The notes: generated from the letters alone by a model not told the origin. Shown: positions 10,170 to 20,480, counted from the first letter of the stretch. The stretch is 64,000 bases of DNA from Henricia sp. BOLD:AAB3569 (GCA_037783545.1 JBBELK010000480.1:2365001-2429000); one strand, 5' to 3'. Program-made: numbers and translations.

Positions 10170-13100
10170 CTGGTATAAAGAAAGAGGCTTGTTCAGAGTT
10201 TTCCAGAAAATGGATTTCACTCTAACCTAACAATCATGTAAAATATTATCCATGGGAAGAAAACAGTACAACTCGTTTAAGATTACAGGCTCAAAATATC
10301 GTCTGGAACTTGGCGCGTATAACAGGAGCACTGTAAGAGATTCTTTCAGATATCACAATGGGAAACCATTCTCAACAAAAGATCAAGTTAACAATCCAAA
10401 AGCAGCCTACTGTGTAGAACAATACCCCGTGGGCTGGTGGTTTCACAATTGTATTTCTTGTAATCTAAATGGTCAATATCCCCATGACAAGTGGAGTATT
10501 TCTCCAAAGAATATAGCGTGGTCCACAAAAGAATTCTTATTACAAGATTGTATCTTGTACCATCAAAATACGTGAAATTTAAGGAGCGTGTTCAGAATTT
10601 TACAAAAAATTTGATTTTGTTTTAACCTAACAATCATATACTTTTTACAATCTCCAATTGCGCAAGTCCACTTACGCCATAAATTATTGCGCAAGTAATG
10701 GCGTAAGTGGACTTGCGCAATTGCGTAAAGTTTCGTGAAATCGGCTGCAGATAAATTAGTTTACAAAACATCGGTGGTTTTTTGACGATATCCTTGAAAA
10801 TATACGGATTGAGAGCACAAAAGTTCAGAATGGTAATGAGAAAAATATGACGAATGACATGGTGTCAAAATATCAACACCAATGGGAAAAATGGGTGGTC
10901 AAAAATGTGATCTGGACACGCTCCTTTAAAGCTCTTAACAGGATCTGCAATGTCCCATGATTTTAACTACACTCGACCAAAAAAGTTCTGTCACCAGTAA
11001 GACATTTATAGATATTTATTATTAAATTGGAATTAATGTAGGAAAATAATATATCAAATTTTAGCTGAACATATCCCTCAAAGGAATAGAGCTCAACAGA
11101 GATCATGATAGCAAGCTTCACTGAACAGGAATGCAACAAAGGAGTGTGGGGTCAGAATGAAAAACACCAAAGAACAATGCAACTTGTGATTTGGGCAATT
11201 TGTGTGTAGACAATTAGGAAATTTTTAAGTGAGTTTGGATTAATCAATGTCTTGTCAAAAACATCAAAATCAAAATAGTTAAATTGTCCAATCTCAATCG
11301 TGCCATTGCATTAGGTATGGTGGAAGCAAAATACTGAACTGTAACTCCACTTGCATGAGTGCAATAAAGTTTACATCGTTGTTCTTTGGTGTTTTTCATT
11401 CTGACCCCACACTCCTTTGTTGCATTCCTTTGAGGGATACGTTCAGCTAAAATTTGATATATTATTTTCCTACATTTAATCCAATTTAATAATAAATATC
11501 TATAAATGTCTTACTGGTGACAGAACTTTTTTGGTCGAGTGTATTTGATGGAAAAACCTTACTCAAATGGAAGATAGAAGTGGTTCCAACTGTCCAATGC
11601 AATGATTCTGCCCGAGAGACATCTTTTTATTAAAAACGGCGGTGCATCAGTATGTGATGTCTCCAAACTTTGCTTGAGTACAAGTCAGAAGGATCTATTG
11701 AATTAACATCATTTGCACCAATTTTGACAGATTTTGATTCAAATTTACCGAACTAATACAAGCACTGTTACATCAATGCTCCTAACCCCCTTTTTTCCAC
11801 AGAAAATGGGAATCCATAAAACTCGAACAATATTTCACACCCAAATTGAAATTTTTGTAAGCATTGTACCTTGCGTGGTTCCATCACTGCCCACCGTGCT
11901 AAGTGTTCCCATTGTCTCTGCATTCCCAGACAGCATAATATGCGTTCCTTCAGCGAGCGTAGCCTCAGCGAGTGTCGCCATGCCCTGCGCCGCCGCTTCG
12001 CTATTCATCTCCACCGATACCGGCGTAGCTTGCGGTGCTTGCGGGAGCGTCGTAGTTGTGACTACGGTGCCGCCCTGCGATGCAGCGACATCAGCGAGTG
12101 TTTGTACGGCTTGAGATGCTTGTTGCTGCACTGGGATGTGATGCAGCTGAACATGCTGGATCTGCCCCATCTGTTGAACTTGCTGTACCTGTTGCACTTG
12201 CTGTAATTAATTGACAAGCAGCCAATCAAAATTAAGTACACAAGTTCCAGTAGCCGATTTCATGAAACTTACGCACTGCATAAGCTGGGCATCATTCCTG
12301 TGATTATTACATGCAAGCTATGGGGCTTATAGCATTTTCAAAAGTTGCGAAAACTAAGCATTTGTTCGTAAAATCGACTGCAGGCCCTAATTTAAATCAC
12401 AAGCTATAGACTTTTATCACGGTGCGACCATCTTCCCTTTTCTCCTATTAAAGGCCCTGTAGATGATCTGTTTTTAAAACCATTAAAACCATTATAAATC
12501 AAAAGAAAGACATCAACAAACTCACCCGAAGAAATTTTGTCAAATGTACCACGTTTAAAAAAAACATGAAAATCCATATGCATTTTCCTGGTTTGGGGGG
12601 GTTGTTTCAAATATTCGTTCTCAGTTGATCAGGTACTATATGTGGCTTGCGTCATGCACTCTGTGGCGCACATCATGCGTGTGTGCGCGGTCCATAAAAA
12701 TGCATCGCGTTGGAACACGCACACAGAGTACACAGCGCCCATGCATTTTGGACCGCGTAGATGCGAACCAAAAATAAGTAAATCGTTTGCAAACGATCTA
12801 AATAATTTCATCTTTACGGATTATTTTCTGGTAAAATTATATCATTTTGAGCGAAAACCTTTCATTGGATAGTTGCTATTAATTCAATCTTTACTTTCAG
12901 AACTTTTCCCCTGTAAACTCGTCGATTACTTTTTGGGATCCTTGCAAATGATCCACTGGGCCTTTAAAGCTCTTATACAGGATCTGCAATGTCCCATGAT
13001 TTTAACTATTTGACTCAAAAATTCTTACTCAAATGGAAGATAGAAGTGGTTCCAACTGTCCAATGCAATGATTCCAACATGAGATGATATCATTTTAAGA

Positions 13101-16100
13101 TGATATTTAAAAAACTCACGTTGACGTCCGTGAGCGTTGCCACTGTGTTTCCCGTATCCACTTGAATAAGAGACACGGTACCATCAGGGTTATTAATGGT
13201 TTGTACCACGGCATGAGATGGTATAATAGTGGCTTGTGCACGCTGCTGGATAAAATCCTTGACTTCTTTATCTTCATTGAATTCTGGCAAGAGGTCTTCG
13301 CGTCCGTGGTGTTTGTAGCAGTTCTTGACGATAGTGCGTAGGGCGTGGGTCCACGAAACCTGCAAGGATTGAAGAGTGTCATCGCAAAACGCCATAAAAT
13401 AAAAATTTCCATTTTTTACTTTTCAAAAATTCTAGGCGGTATTCGGGTACTGTCCTGAATGCCCGTTATATTTTCACATTTTTAATTGGTCCGGAATGGA
13501 ACTCGTTTTTTGCAGAATGGGTCGCAAATGTTTTTCACAGTTCATCCACGTATAAAATGAAAACAGGCATTTACCAAATGCTTAAACAGTTAGTCTAACA
13601 CCGGTCAAACTTGCTACTTGCAAAACATGTCTGTTTAAACGTTTAATTATTAGGGTTGTAGTCGAGTCCATAACAAGTCCTCACAAGTCCCTGGGTCATA
13701 ATTCAAGTCACAAGCTATTCAAATGAACTCCAACAAAGGCATTCTTTTGTGCGTGTACTGTTCATCCTTTGCTTCTTGTTACTGGACTTGTGATTTTATC
13801 GGCTCTGGACTTGCGATTTTATCGGCTCTGGACTTGCGATTTTATCGGCTCTGGACTTGCGATTTTATCGGCTCTGGACTTGCGATTTTATCGGCTCTGG
13901 ACTTGTAATATTATCGGCTCTGGACTTGTGATATTATCGGCTCTGGACTTGTGATTTTATCGGCTCTGGACTTGTGATTTTATCGGCTCTGGACTTGTGA
14001 TTTTATCGGCTCTGGACTTGTGATTTTATCGGCTCTGGACTTGTGATTTTATCGGCTCTGGACTTGTGATTTTATCGGCTCTGGACTTGTGATTTTATCG
14101 GCTCTGGACTTGTGATTTTATCGGCTCTGGACTTGTGATTTTATCGGCTCTGGACTTGTGATTTTATCGGCTCTGGACTTGTGATTTTATCGGCTCTGGA
14201 CTTGTGATTTTATCGGCTCTGGACTTGTGATTTTATCGGCTCTGGACTTGTGATTTTATCGGCTCTGGACTTGTGATTTTATCGGCTCTGGACTTGTGAT
14301 TTTATCGGCTCTGGACTTGTGATTTTATCGGCTCTGGACTTGTGATTTTATCGGCTCTGGACTTGTGATTTTATCGGCTCTGGACTTGTGATTTTATCGG
14401 CTCTGGACTTGTGATTTTATCGGCTCTGGACTTGTGATTTTATCGGCTCTGGACTTGTGATTTTATCGGCTCTGGACTTGTGATTTTATCGGCTCTGGAC
14501 TTGTGATTTTATCGGCTCTGGACTTGTGATTTTATCGGCTCTGGACTTGTGATTTTATCGGCTCTGGACTTGTGATTTTATCGGCTCTGGACTTGTGATT
14601 TTATCGGCTCTGGACTTGTGATTTTATCGGCTCTGGACTTGTGATTTTATCGGCTCTGGACTTGTGATTTTATCGGCTCTGGACTTGTGATTTTATCGGC
14701 TCTGGACTTGTGATTTTATCGGCTCTGGACTTGTGATTTTATCGGCTCTGGACTTGTGATTTTATCGGCTCTGGACTTGTGATTTTATCGGCTCTGGACT
14801 TGTGATTTTATCAGCTCTGGACTTGTGATTTTATCAGCTCTGGACTTGTGATTTTATCAGCTCTGGACTTGCGATTTTATCAGCTACAACCCTGTTAATA
14901 ACAACCTCTTACCTTTTTCTTTTCCTCTTCTGTGCGAACGTCACTGCGTACGTTAGCCCAGGGTAAATCGGACGGCCACCAGACCGGCCTGCAACTCTCC
15001 TTTCCCCAGCCCGGTTTACCCCGCCCCGTCGAGTACTTGAGCATGAGCGGAATGAACGCCCTGAGTTGGGCTTGCGTCATCTTGTTGACCGGTGTCGGAA
15101 TGCCATCTAAGACCAGGGGTGGGAGGTCGTAGAGGTTGGCGGTGTCCCCTGTTTGGGCCGGGGGTGTCTGCTGGGCGAGCGCGTTGTCTAACTCACTCAT
15201 GATGACGCTTTTACAGCTGCGCACCTGTTTATGGAATTAAAGGAGCGTGTTTAGATCACAATTGAGCCCCCCATTTTTCCTATGGGTGTTGAAATGTTGA
15301 TACCATATAATTTGTCATATTTTTCTCATTACCATTCTGAAATTTCACACTATCAATCCATATATTTTCAAGGATATCGTCAAAAAACCACCGCCGTTTT
15401 GTAAACTAGTTTATCCGGTTGCATAAAGCAGTGCAGTGACTACACCATTTTTTTAGCTTCCACATCAAAATTTAGCAGACTTAGATAAAAGGATAATGAA
15501 CAATTCTGGTGCGATAGACCTTTTGCACCGGCAGCCATGACAGTGGGCAGGTTTTCATATTTAAATGTCACAATAGATCCACAAAGTTCCTACTCTGCAC
15601 AATGCACAGTGACAATCCCTATCATGGCTGCCGGTGCAAAGAGTCTATAGACTTAAACTGACCACATGATCAAGTGGGTTGGCGCCAAACACTTTGAAGT
15701 TGGTTTCCTGTTTCCCTGGTGTACAGCAGATCATAACGGCTTGCTGTCCCACTCTGGTGGTGTACTCGTCGATTGTGGCTCGTAACTTCCTGCAATTGAA
15801 ATGAAGAAATGCTATTTCCTCAAAATATTCTTGATCCGAACAGAAGTTTGTTGAATACAGTGAACTTGTGGATAACAATGATCGCCCAATCACTTTGGAA
15901 TTGCTTTCAAGACTTCCCACTTCAGTGATTTCCTCTAGGTCCAAGTGTATTTAATTTGAATAAAGCGATTCCCACAGTAATGAAATGTGACATTTTCTGT
16001 TTCTGCAGTTAAACGCTCTCAGAAAACCAATTATGTTGGGTTTTCTATTTGATCAAACCTGCATGGCATGAGCTGACTTTAGGATCTACGCATCTCCCAA

Positions 16101-18210
16101 ACAGCCCAAGAAGTGCAGAAGCTTAGGAAGGCACTTCGGACAGAGTGGCACACTCTGCCTCAGTGGCTCCTACAGAGGCTGGTGCAGTCAGCCTTGCCAC
16201 AAGAGATGGTCATACACGTTACTTGATCTCTTGGTTACAGTAAAAACATGTCCTTTTTTAAAGGTAAAGTACATCATTTGCAGTGACCTCAATTTTTTTT
16301 TAATGAGTTGACAAGAAAAACCTTACTACCGGTAAAAGAGTTAATATCAATAGTACCAAATACCACATTAATTTATTTCTGTCCTAAATGGTATTTTGTG
16401 TGAGAAATTAACAACTGAAGGTGGTTTTCTAAAAAAGTCTTTTGCAAAAGACTTTTTTTATCATTCAACTTAAAGGCACAGACTCGTCAGCAATGCGCGC
16501 GCCAAATTCGTGCAACGAAATACGCAGCTCCATGTAGCAAAAGCATGGAGCTGCGTATTTTATGGCACGAAATTGGCGCACGCGCATAGCTGACGAGCCT
16601 GTGCCTTTAACACAAACACCATGCATGGATTTTTCAAGTTTTCTGAAGTATTGCTGCATCTACCGGTATGTGGCTGAAATTTCAAAATGGTCGCTCACCT
16701 CAGTAGCCTCGTCTGTTGTCGTTTGCGAATTGATGGGTTGGTTTCAAACGAGTGAGGGCGCTTTCTCTTCTTGCCTGTTGCTATAGCAGCAGCTGCCGCT
16801 ACGCCAATGGGTCCTTTAAAATGAAACAGAATATAAATGATATTTGGTATGGTGCCTGATCATCTCTTAAATGAAACAACTAAACATGGGATGAAAGACA
16901 AATTGTATGGACCTCATCGAGATTTAGAGCATCTGTCTAGTGTGTCAGAGGTCTTGGGGAAAACCTGAAGGAGTATACCACTGTGCCTCATAGCTCAGCT
17001 GGTAGAGCATCTGCCCGGTGTGTCAGAGGTCTTGGGGAAAACCTGAAGGAGTATACCACTGTGCCTCATAGCTCAGCTGGTAGAGCATCTGCCTGGTGTG
17101 TCAGAGGTCTTGGGGAAAACCTGAAGGAGTATACTACTGTGCCTTATAGCTCAGCTGGTAGAGCATCTGCCTGGTGTGTCAGAGGTCTTGGGGAAACCTG
17201 AGGGAGTATACCACTGTGCCTCATACTATCATAGATCAGCTGGTAGAGCATCTGCCTGGTGTGTCAGAGGTCTTGGGGAAAACCTGAAGGAGTATACCAC
17301 TGTGCCTCATAGCTCAGCTGGTAGAGCATCTGCCCGGTGTGTCAGAGGTCTTGGGGAAAACCTGAAGGAGTATACCACTGTGCCTCATAGCTCAGCTGGT
17401 AGAGCATCTGCCCGGTGTGTCAGTGGTCTTGGGGAAAACCTGAAGGAGTATACCACTGTGCCTCATAGCTCAGCTGGTAGAGCATCTGCCCGGTGTGTCA
17501 GAGGTCTTGGGGAAAACCTGAAGGAGTATACCACTGTGCCTCATAGCTCAGCTGGTAGAGCATCTGCCTGGTGTGTCAGAGGTCTTGGGGAAAACCTGAA
17601 GGAGTATACCACTGTGCCTCATAGCTCAGCTGGTAGAGCATCTGCCTGGTGTGTCAGAGGTCTTGGGGAAAACCTGAAGGAGTATACCACTGTGCCTCAT
17701 AGCTCAGCTGGTAGAGCATCTGCCCAGTGTGTCAGAGGTCTTGGGGAAACCTGAGGGAGTATACCACTGTGCCTCATACTATCATAGATCAGCTGGTAGA
17801 GCATCTGCCTGGTGTGTCAGATGTCTTGGGGAAAACCTGAAGGAGTATACTACTGTGCCTCATAGCTCAGCTGGTAGAGTACGTACCTGCCCAGAGAGTC
17901 AGAGGTCTTATCCCAGGCTTGGTTGAAACATCATTTTTTTTGCATTTGAATTTTTACTGGGAGTGCCCTTTACACCCATCACACGTTAAAGAATATTCAT
18001 ATTTTTTTTCTTTCTCTTTTTCATCATGCGATTCATACAAATAATTTCCTATCGATCTACGATTTTTTATTTATTTATTTAATACTTGCCTGCTGCAGCA
18101 AGTTGCGCAGTGACGTCATCATGCATTGATGAACTCAGCAAGTCATCGTCATATGCGGACTCCGGCGAGGAAGGCTCGCTGACATCATCATGATCACCTA
18201 TCATCATCAT
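9892..18210 (-). CDS. NRF1: Nuclear respiratory factor 1 (NRF1 / P3A2 / Ewg family), 7 coding exons, complete
   Basis: Sequence-specific nuclear transcription factor; in animals the family binds GC-rich YGCGCAYGCGCR sites in promoters of nuclear genes for mitochondrial function. Coding exons on the minus strand are 18210-18090, 16813-16699, 15789-15663, 15224-14913, 13359-13120, 12200-11870 and 10169-9892. They join in phase to 1524 nt, 507 residues plus TGA, close to the about 503 residues of human NRF1. Visible are an acidic Ser/Pro-rich N-terminus, the basic stretch KKRKRP (residues 55-60), the conserved DNA-binding/dimerisation block (about 55-250, with RKRQQTRLLRKLRATIDEY and STGRGKPGWGKESC), then a Gln/Thr/Val-rich activation region ending in QAVEVVTVEQ. 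An in-frame TAA at 18222-18220 just upstream supports the ATG at 18210. Introns carry many mobile elements. Identification is by family knowledge of the protein sequence and is very secure; an upstream non-coding exon is likely because an acceptor-like site precedes 18250. Confidence 0.96.
10577..10931. mobile_element. Family C miniature element, copy 1 (with nested hairpin)
   Basis: Ends TTTAAGGAGCGTG and CACGCTCCTTTAAA. Interior shared with copies at 15237, 18317, 22855, 31504, 37375, 46946, 54988 and 59077. In NRF1 intron 6. Confidence 0.85.
10655..10728. repeat. Near-perfect hairpin nested in family C element
   Basis: ATTGCGCAAGTCCACTTACG and its exact complement around a loop with a further TTGCGCAA. 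Related sequences at 62120-62262. Confidence 0.8.
10968..11545. mobile_element. Recent foldback element M in NRF1 intron 6
   Basis: Arms of about 110 bp starting CACTCGACCAAAAAAGTTCT are almost exact complements. A second inverted pair (AACAAAGGAGTGTGGGGTCA) lies inside. Flanked by TA. The uninterrupted target is present at 12963-13075. Confidence 0.9.
11870..12200 (-). CDS. NRF1: NRF1 coding exon 6 (activation region)
   Basis: 331 nt, acceptor TTAATTACAG, donor CGCAAG|GTACAA. Opens with a short Gln/Val repeat and contains NSEAAAQGMATLAEATLAEG, matching the NRF1 activation domain. Confidence 0.95.
12448..12967. mobile_element. Family G element, copy 1 (NRF1 intron 5)
   Basis: About 520 bp with AAGGCCCTGTAGATGATCTG at one end and CCACTGGGCCTTTAAAG at the other. 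Inverted copy at 62391-62921. Confidence 0.8.
12963..13078. repeat. Local duplicate, empty-site copy for element M
   Basis: CTTTAAAGCTCTT through AATGCAATGATT matches 10925-10967 joined to 11546-11627 without the foldback element. It ends about 40 bases from the exon 5 donor. Confidence 0.85.
13120..13359 (-). CDS. NRF1: NRF1 coding exon 5
   Basis: 240 nt in phase 0, acceptor CCTTGCAG, donor GTCAAC|GTGAGT. Encodes VSWTHALRTIVKNCYKHHGR and then NNPDGTVSLIQVDTGNTVAT, a conserved NRF1 block joining the DNA-binding and activation regions. Confidence 0.97.
13647..14897. repeat. 23-bp minisatellite (about 48 units) within an inverted-repeat element, NRF1 intron 4
   Basis: Unit GGACTTGTGATTTTATCGGC plus TCT, 13784-14885. 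Central units are identical; the first six and last five differ (CGATTTT, AATATTATC, ATCAGCTC). TAGGGTTGTAG on the left and CTACAACCCT on the right are inverted, as if the array expanded inside a miniature element. Confidence 0.9.
14913..15224 (-). CDS. NRF1: NRF1 coding exon 4 (core DNA-binding region)
   Basis: 312 nt in phase 0. Encodes LDGIPTPVNKMTQAQLRAFI and the hallmark block STGRGKPGWGKESC, ending RSDVRTEEEKKK. Donor AAG|GTAAGA. The 23-bp minisatellite starts about 28 bases beyond the donor, and a family-C element lies about 13 bases upstream of the acceptor. Confidence 0.97.
15237..15475. mobile_element. Family C miniature element, copy 2 (truncated)
   Basis: Starts TTAAAGGAGCGTGTTTAGAT about 13 bases upstream of the NRF1 exon 4 acceptor. 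The far end is missing. Confidence 0.8.
15513..15651. mobile_element. Family E palindromic miniature element, copy 1
   Basis: Ends ATAGACCTTTTGCACCGGC and GCCGGTGCAAAGAGTCTAT, with GCCATGACAG and its complement in the arms. Also at 23240 and 46098. Confidence 0.85.
15663..15789 (-). CDS. NRF1: NRF1 coding exon 3 (DNA-binding region)
   Basis: Acceptor AATTGCAG, donor CATGTG|GTCAGT. Encodes KLRATIDEYTTRVGQQAV and FKVFGANPLDHV, near-identical in pattern to the NRF1 family. Its donor lies about 12 bases from the end of a family-E miniature element. Confidence 0.96.
15840..16232 (+). pseudogene. Tc1/mariner-like transposase C-terminal relic, copy 1
   Basis: Bases 16107-16222 read QEVQKLRKALRTEWHTLPQW and LLQRLVQSALPQEMVIHV, the C-terminal helix region of Tc1-like transposases. 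Flanking sequence down to about 15840 is shared, inverted, with 59600-59985. It overlaps NRF1 intron 2. Confidence 0.6.
16470..16610. mobile_element. Family D palindromic miniature element, copy 1
   Basis: Complete hairpin of about 140 bp: TTAAAGGCACAGACTCGTCA ... ACGAGCCTGTGCCTTTAA, with AATACGCAGCTCCATG in both arms. Also at 43901 and 61821. Confidence 0.9.
16699..16813 (-). CDS. NRF1: NRF1 coding exon 2 (nuclear localisation signal)
   Basis: Acceptor TTTTAAAG, donor CTGAG|GTGAGC. Encodes an Ala-rich run, then KKRKRPHSFETNPSIRKRQ, matching the start of the NRF1 DNA-binding region. 115 nt, phase 1 to phase 2. Confidence 0.95.
16925..17925 (+). repeat. 78-bp tRNA-like tandem array in NRF1 intron 1
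   Basis: Twelve full units plus a partial one. Each has a Pol III A-box (TAGCTCAGCTGGTAGAGC) but no clear B-box, then GAGGTCTTGGGGAAAACC. Two 84-bp variant units with TACTATCATAGATC lie 555 bp apart, showing a higher-order block of seven units. Inverted units occur at 20307-20480. Confidence 0.9.
18090..18090 (-). other. Non-canonical GC splice donor of NRF1 intron 1
   Basis: Exon end CAG followed by GCAAGT, the known strong form of GC-AG introns. Required by reading frame with exon 2. Confidence 0.85.
18090..18210 (-). CDS. NRF1: NRF1 coding exon 1 (residues 1-40)
   Basis: Starts with three consecutive Met codons and carries the family motif EPSSPESAYDDD. It ends after a G that completes a Gly codon with exon 2. 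The only junction that keeps frame uses CAG|GCAAGT, a GC donor. The GT two bases further on would shift the frame. A second acceptor-like AG (ATAG|GTGATC) lies just inside the ATGs, so a shorter version of this exon with an upstream start is possible but less likely. Confidence 0.88.
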
Positions 18211-18250
18211 GATGATTGGTTAGTTGGTCACGTGACCTTCGGGTCACATA
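18211..18250 (-). promoter_or_regulatory. NRF1: NRF1 5' leader with palindromic E-box and hairpin
   Basis: Forty bases upstream of the start ATG, preceded by an acceptor-like TTTTTTACAG. It contains the perfect 12-bp palindrome GGTCACGTGACC (18226-18237), an E-box of the USF/MITF/TFEB type. Overlapping it, GTGACC-CGAA-GGTCAC can form a 6-bp hairpin in the transcript. Whether it works as DNA site or RNA structure is unknown. Confidence 0.45.
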
Positions 18251-18316
18251 CTGTAAAAAATAATTGCATCAATACAGTAACTTTGTATCATTGTATGTGA
18301 TTTATATGATGTACAA

Positions 18317-18505
18317 ATTAAAGAAACGTATTCAGATTTTTCCAGAAACTTTCTTTCGTTTTATTACATCATAGGCCTAAAATTCCTCCCCCAAAATATG
18401 GAAGAAAACAGGAAATTTTGATGTGGAAGCAAAAAGGTTGGTGTAATTACTGCACTGCTTTATGGAACCAGATAAATTAGTTTACAAAACATCAGTGGTT
18501 TCCCG
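18317..18505. mobile_element. Family C element fragment, copy 3
   Basis: Diverged: AAAGAAACGTATTCAGATTT, then GATGTGGAAGC and GATAAATTAGTTTACAAAAC as in other copies. About 70 bases upstream of the NRF1 5' leader. Confidence 0.7.
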
Positions 18506-20300
18506 AGGTTAATTTCAATTCAGGCATGCAATATTTTACAAAATGTTGCACTTTTTGCTCCAAGCTTCTTCGCATTTTTGTGTTTAAAAGCCATAAACTT
18601 TAGCAAATTTGATAAGAAAATTCTTCATATTTTATTCAAATTTATTTGTCTAGATAAAATTGGACCAAGCAAAAACATTTAATTTTGCAATGGTCATTTG
18701 TTAACTGAAAAATAAAATTTTGGCTAAAATAAAGTGAAAATGTAAGTTTCTTTAATTATAGGCTACATATATGTACTTCAAAGAATCGGGTACCAAAACT
18801 CAACCAATTTTCTTAAGCCAAGAAAATTCTATTTAGGGATGAAACCGTTTCGTCAGTTCATGCGCGCATGTGGAATTTGTTAATTCAATGTTCTTTAAAA
18901 AAAAAGCAAAATAATATAAAATGCCACTGATTCAGTGATTGTGATCATGCCAGTTATTTCCTTTATTTGCAGTTCTGAAATTTACAGTGTACATGTATTT
19001 ACACCAATATTCATTGACAACTTTGCCAATTTTTTTGCTAACTTTTTCCACCTGTTTTTACTTCAGTGCATTGGGCATAAAAACAACCCAAAAATGCACG
19101 CAGCCCATTGGGTGTTTCTCCCAAAAACCCCAAAACTTTTTGGTGCATGCGTACAAAATCGACGACTTTTTGCGACTGCGTAATGGCTGCCGCTATTGCG
19201 CATGTCTCACTTATTTTCAGACGGTAGCAAATCTATGGTCGAGTTCGAAGCCAGAAAAATCTCTTGAATCCTACGTTTTCGTGTGTTTCTTGTACAAAAA
19301 TCTCCCATCCCATTATCTACTTAGATTTTCTGCGCCCTTTTGTATGTGGAAGGTTCAGATTCTACTGAAAATCCGTAAAAATGTGTGTCTGCTCGGGGAT
19401 GAGAGACGGAACGAAAAGGCCGAGTGAAATGATACGCCATTGCGTCTGCGCACAACCGAACATCGACTATCCGAGTGGGAAACCCTCAAATAAAATACCA
19501 AATTCTATCACAAATACAGTTTTTCTGCCAACGAGATTTGATCACTGGGTTCTTCAATATGCATATTTTCGCCACAGTCTTTTTCATCGGTAATATCTAC
19601 CCAAAAAACCCACAAAAAAACAACACAAACGATCACGACTAAATGCCAATTCTTGGAAAGAGCGCAGTGCGGCTGCGCAAACGACAAAAGAGTGACAATT
19701 TTCAATATTTACCACCGTTTTTCCTGACAAAAATCTTGCTTTATTTGGAACTATAATGTATGTAGCAGGTTGAAACGTGTAAACTAACTCTTCAATTACA
19801 TATACTGATGGTGTCATGGAAAGATACTTACCACAAATAATGAAATTTTGGTGTCAAAAAATCTCTCTTTCGCAGATTTCAGATGCGCGGAACAGTTCAC
19901 ATTCGGGACAGTTGTGAGCACGCCACTCAGTTCACTGAGAGGGTGTAGAAATAGGGGTACCTTCAATTGACGTAGGGAGAATTTGAAAATCGATCAGGTG
20001 TTTCCATAGGAACAAGAGCATAGCGTAAATAGGGTCAATGCACTTTTGGTAAAACTTAAAGAGGATCGATGTGGAAATTAAGTTTTTAATTTTCTCCATG
20101 ATCATGATTGAAACAAATATCCTTAAAAGGGATGGCAAAGAAAGAGAATTTTTTATGCTAATTGTTTGTGGTAAATCCAATATGCATAAGTACGGTGCAC
20201 CAAGGGCAGTTTTATTATCACAAAGCAGGGACGGTGACAAAATTATAATAAAATATGAACAATTACTGATTTTTAAGTGGTTTTCTTTGGGCCTCTACCA
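18506..20300. other. Intergenic or 5' region of NRF1, no gene seen
   Basis: AT-rich with a CpG-richer stretch at 19130-19470. Open frames show no domain and no family resemblance. No repeat family recognised. Confidence 0.5.
19130..19470 (-). promoter_or_regulatory. Possible NRF1 promoter / first non-coding exon region
   Basis: Locally CpG-richer sequence 0.9-1.2 kb upstream of NRF1 coding exon 1. It contains TGCGCATG (an NRF1-type half-site), AATGGCTGCCGC (YY1-like) and CTGCGCAC. No donor or transcript evidence is visible, so this is a weak inference from base composition and motifs only. Confidence 0.2.
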
Positions 20301-20306
20301 GCTGAC

Positions 20307-20480
20307 CTTTGAGGCACAGTTGTATACTCCCTCAGGTTTCTCCAAGATCTCTGACACACCGGGCAGATGCTCTACCAGCAGAGCTATGAGGCACAGTGGT
20401 ATTATAATACTCCCTCAGGTTTTCCCCAAGACCTCTGACACACTGGGCAGATGCTCTACAAGCAGAGCTATATGAGACAC
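20307..20480 (-). repeat. tRNA-like units, inverted (two copies)
   Basis: Two units of the 78-bp repeat of 16925-17925 in opposite orientation, separated by GGTATTATAATACTCCC. Confidence 0.85.

Noticed and set aside
13784-14885. CRISPR-like array
   Set aside because: Units are directly tandem with no spacers, in a eukaryotic intron; it is a minisatellite.
17176-17754. 192-residue open frame of SAGRASA repeats
   Set aside because: It is a translation of the 78-bp tRNA-like tandem array; 78 is a multiple of 3, so the frame stays open by chance.
18987-19427. 146-residue plus-strand frame
   Set aside because: No family resemblance, phenylalanine-rich AT-biased composition, and no splice or start context; more likely non-coding upstream of NRF1.
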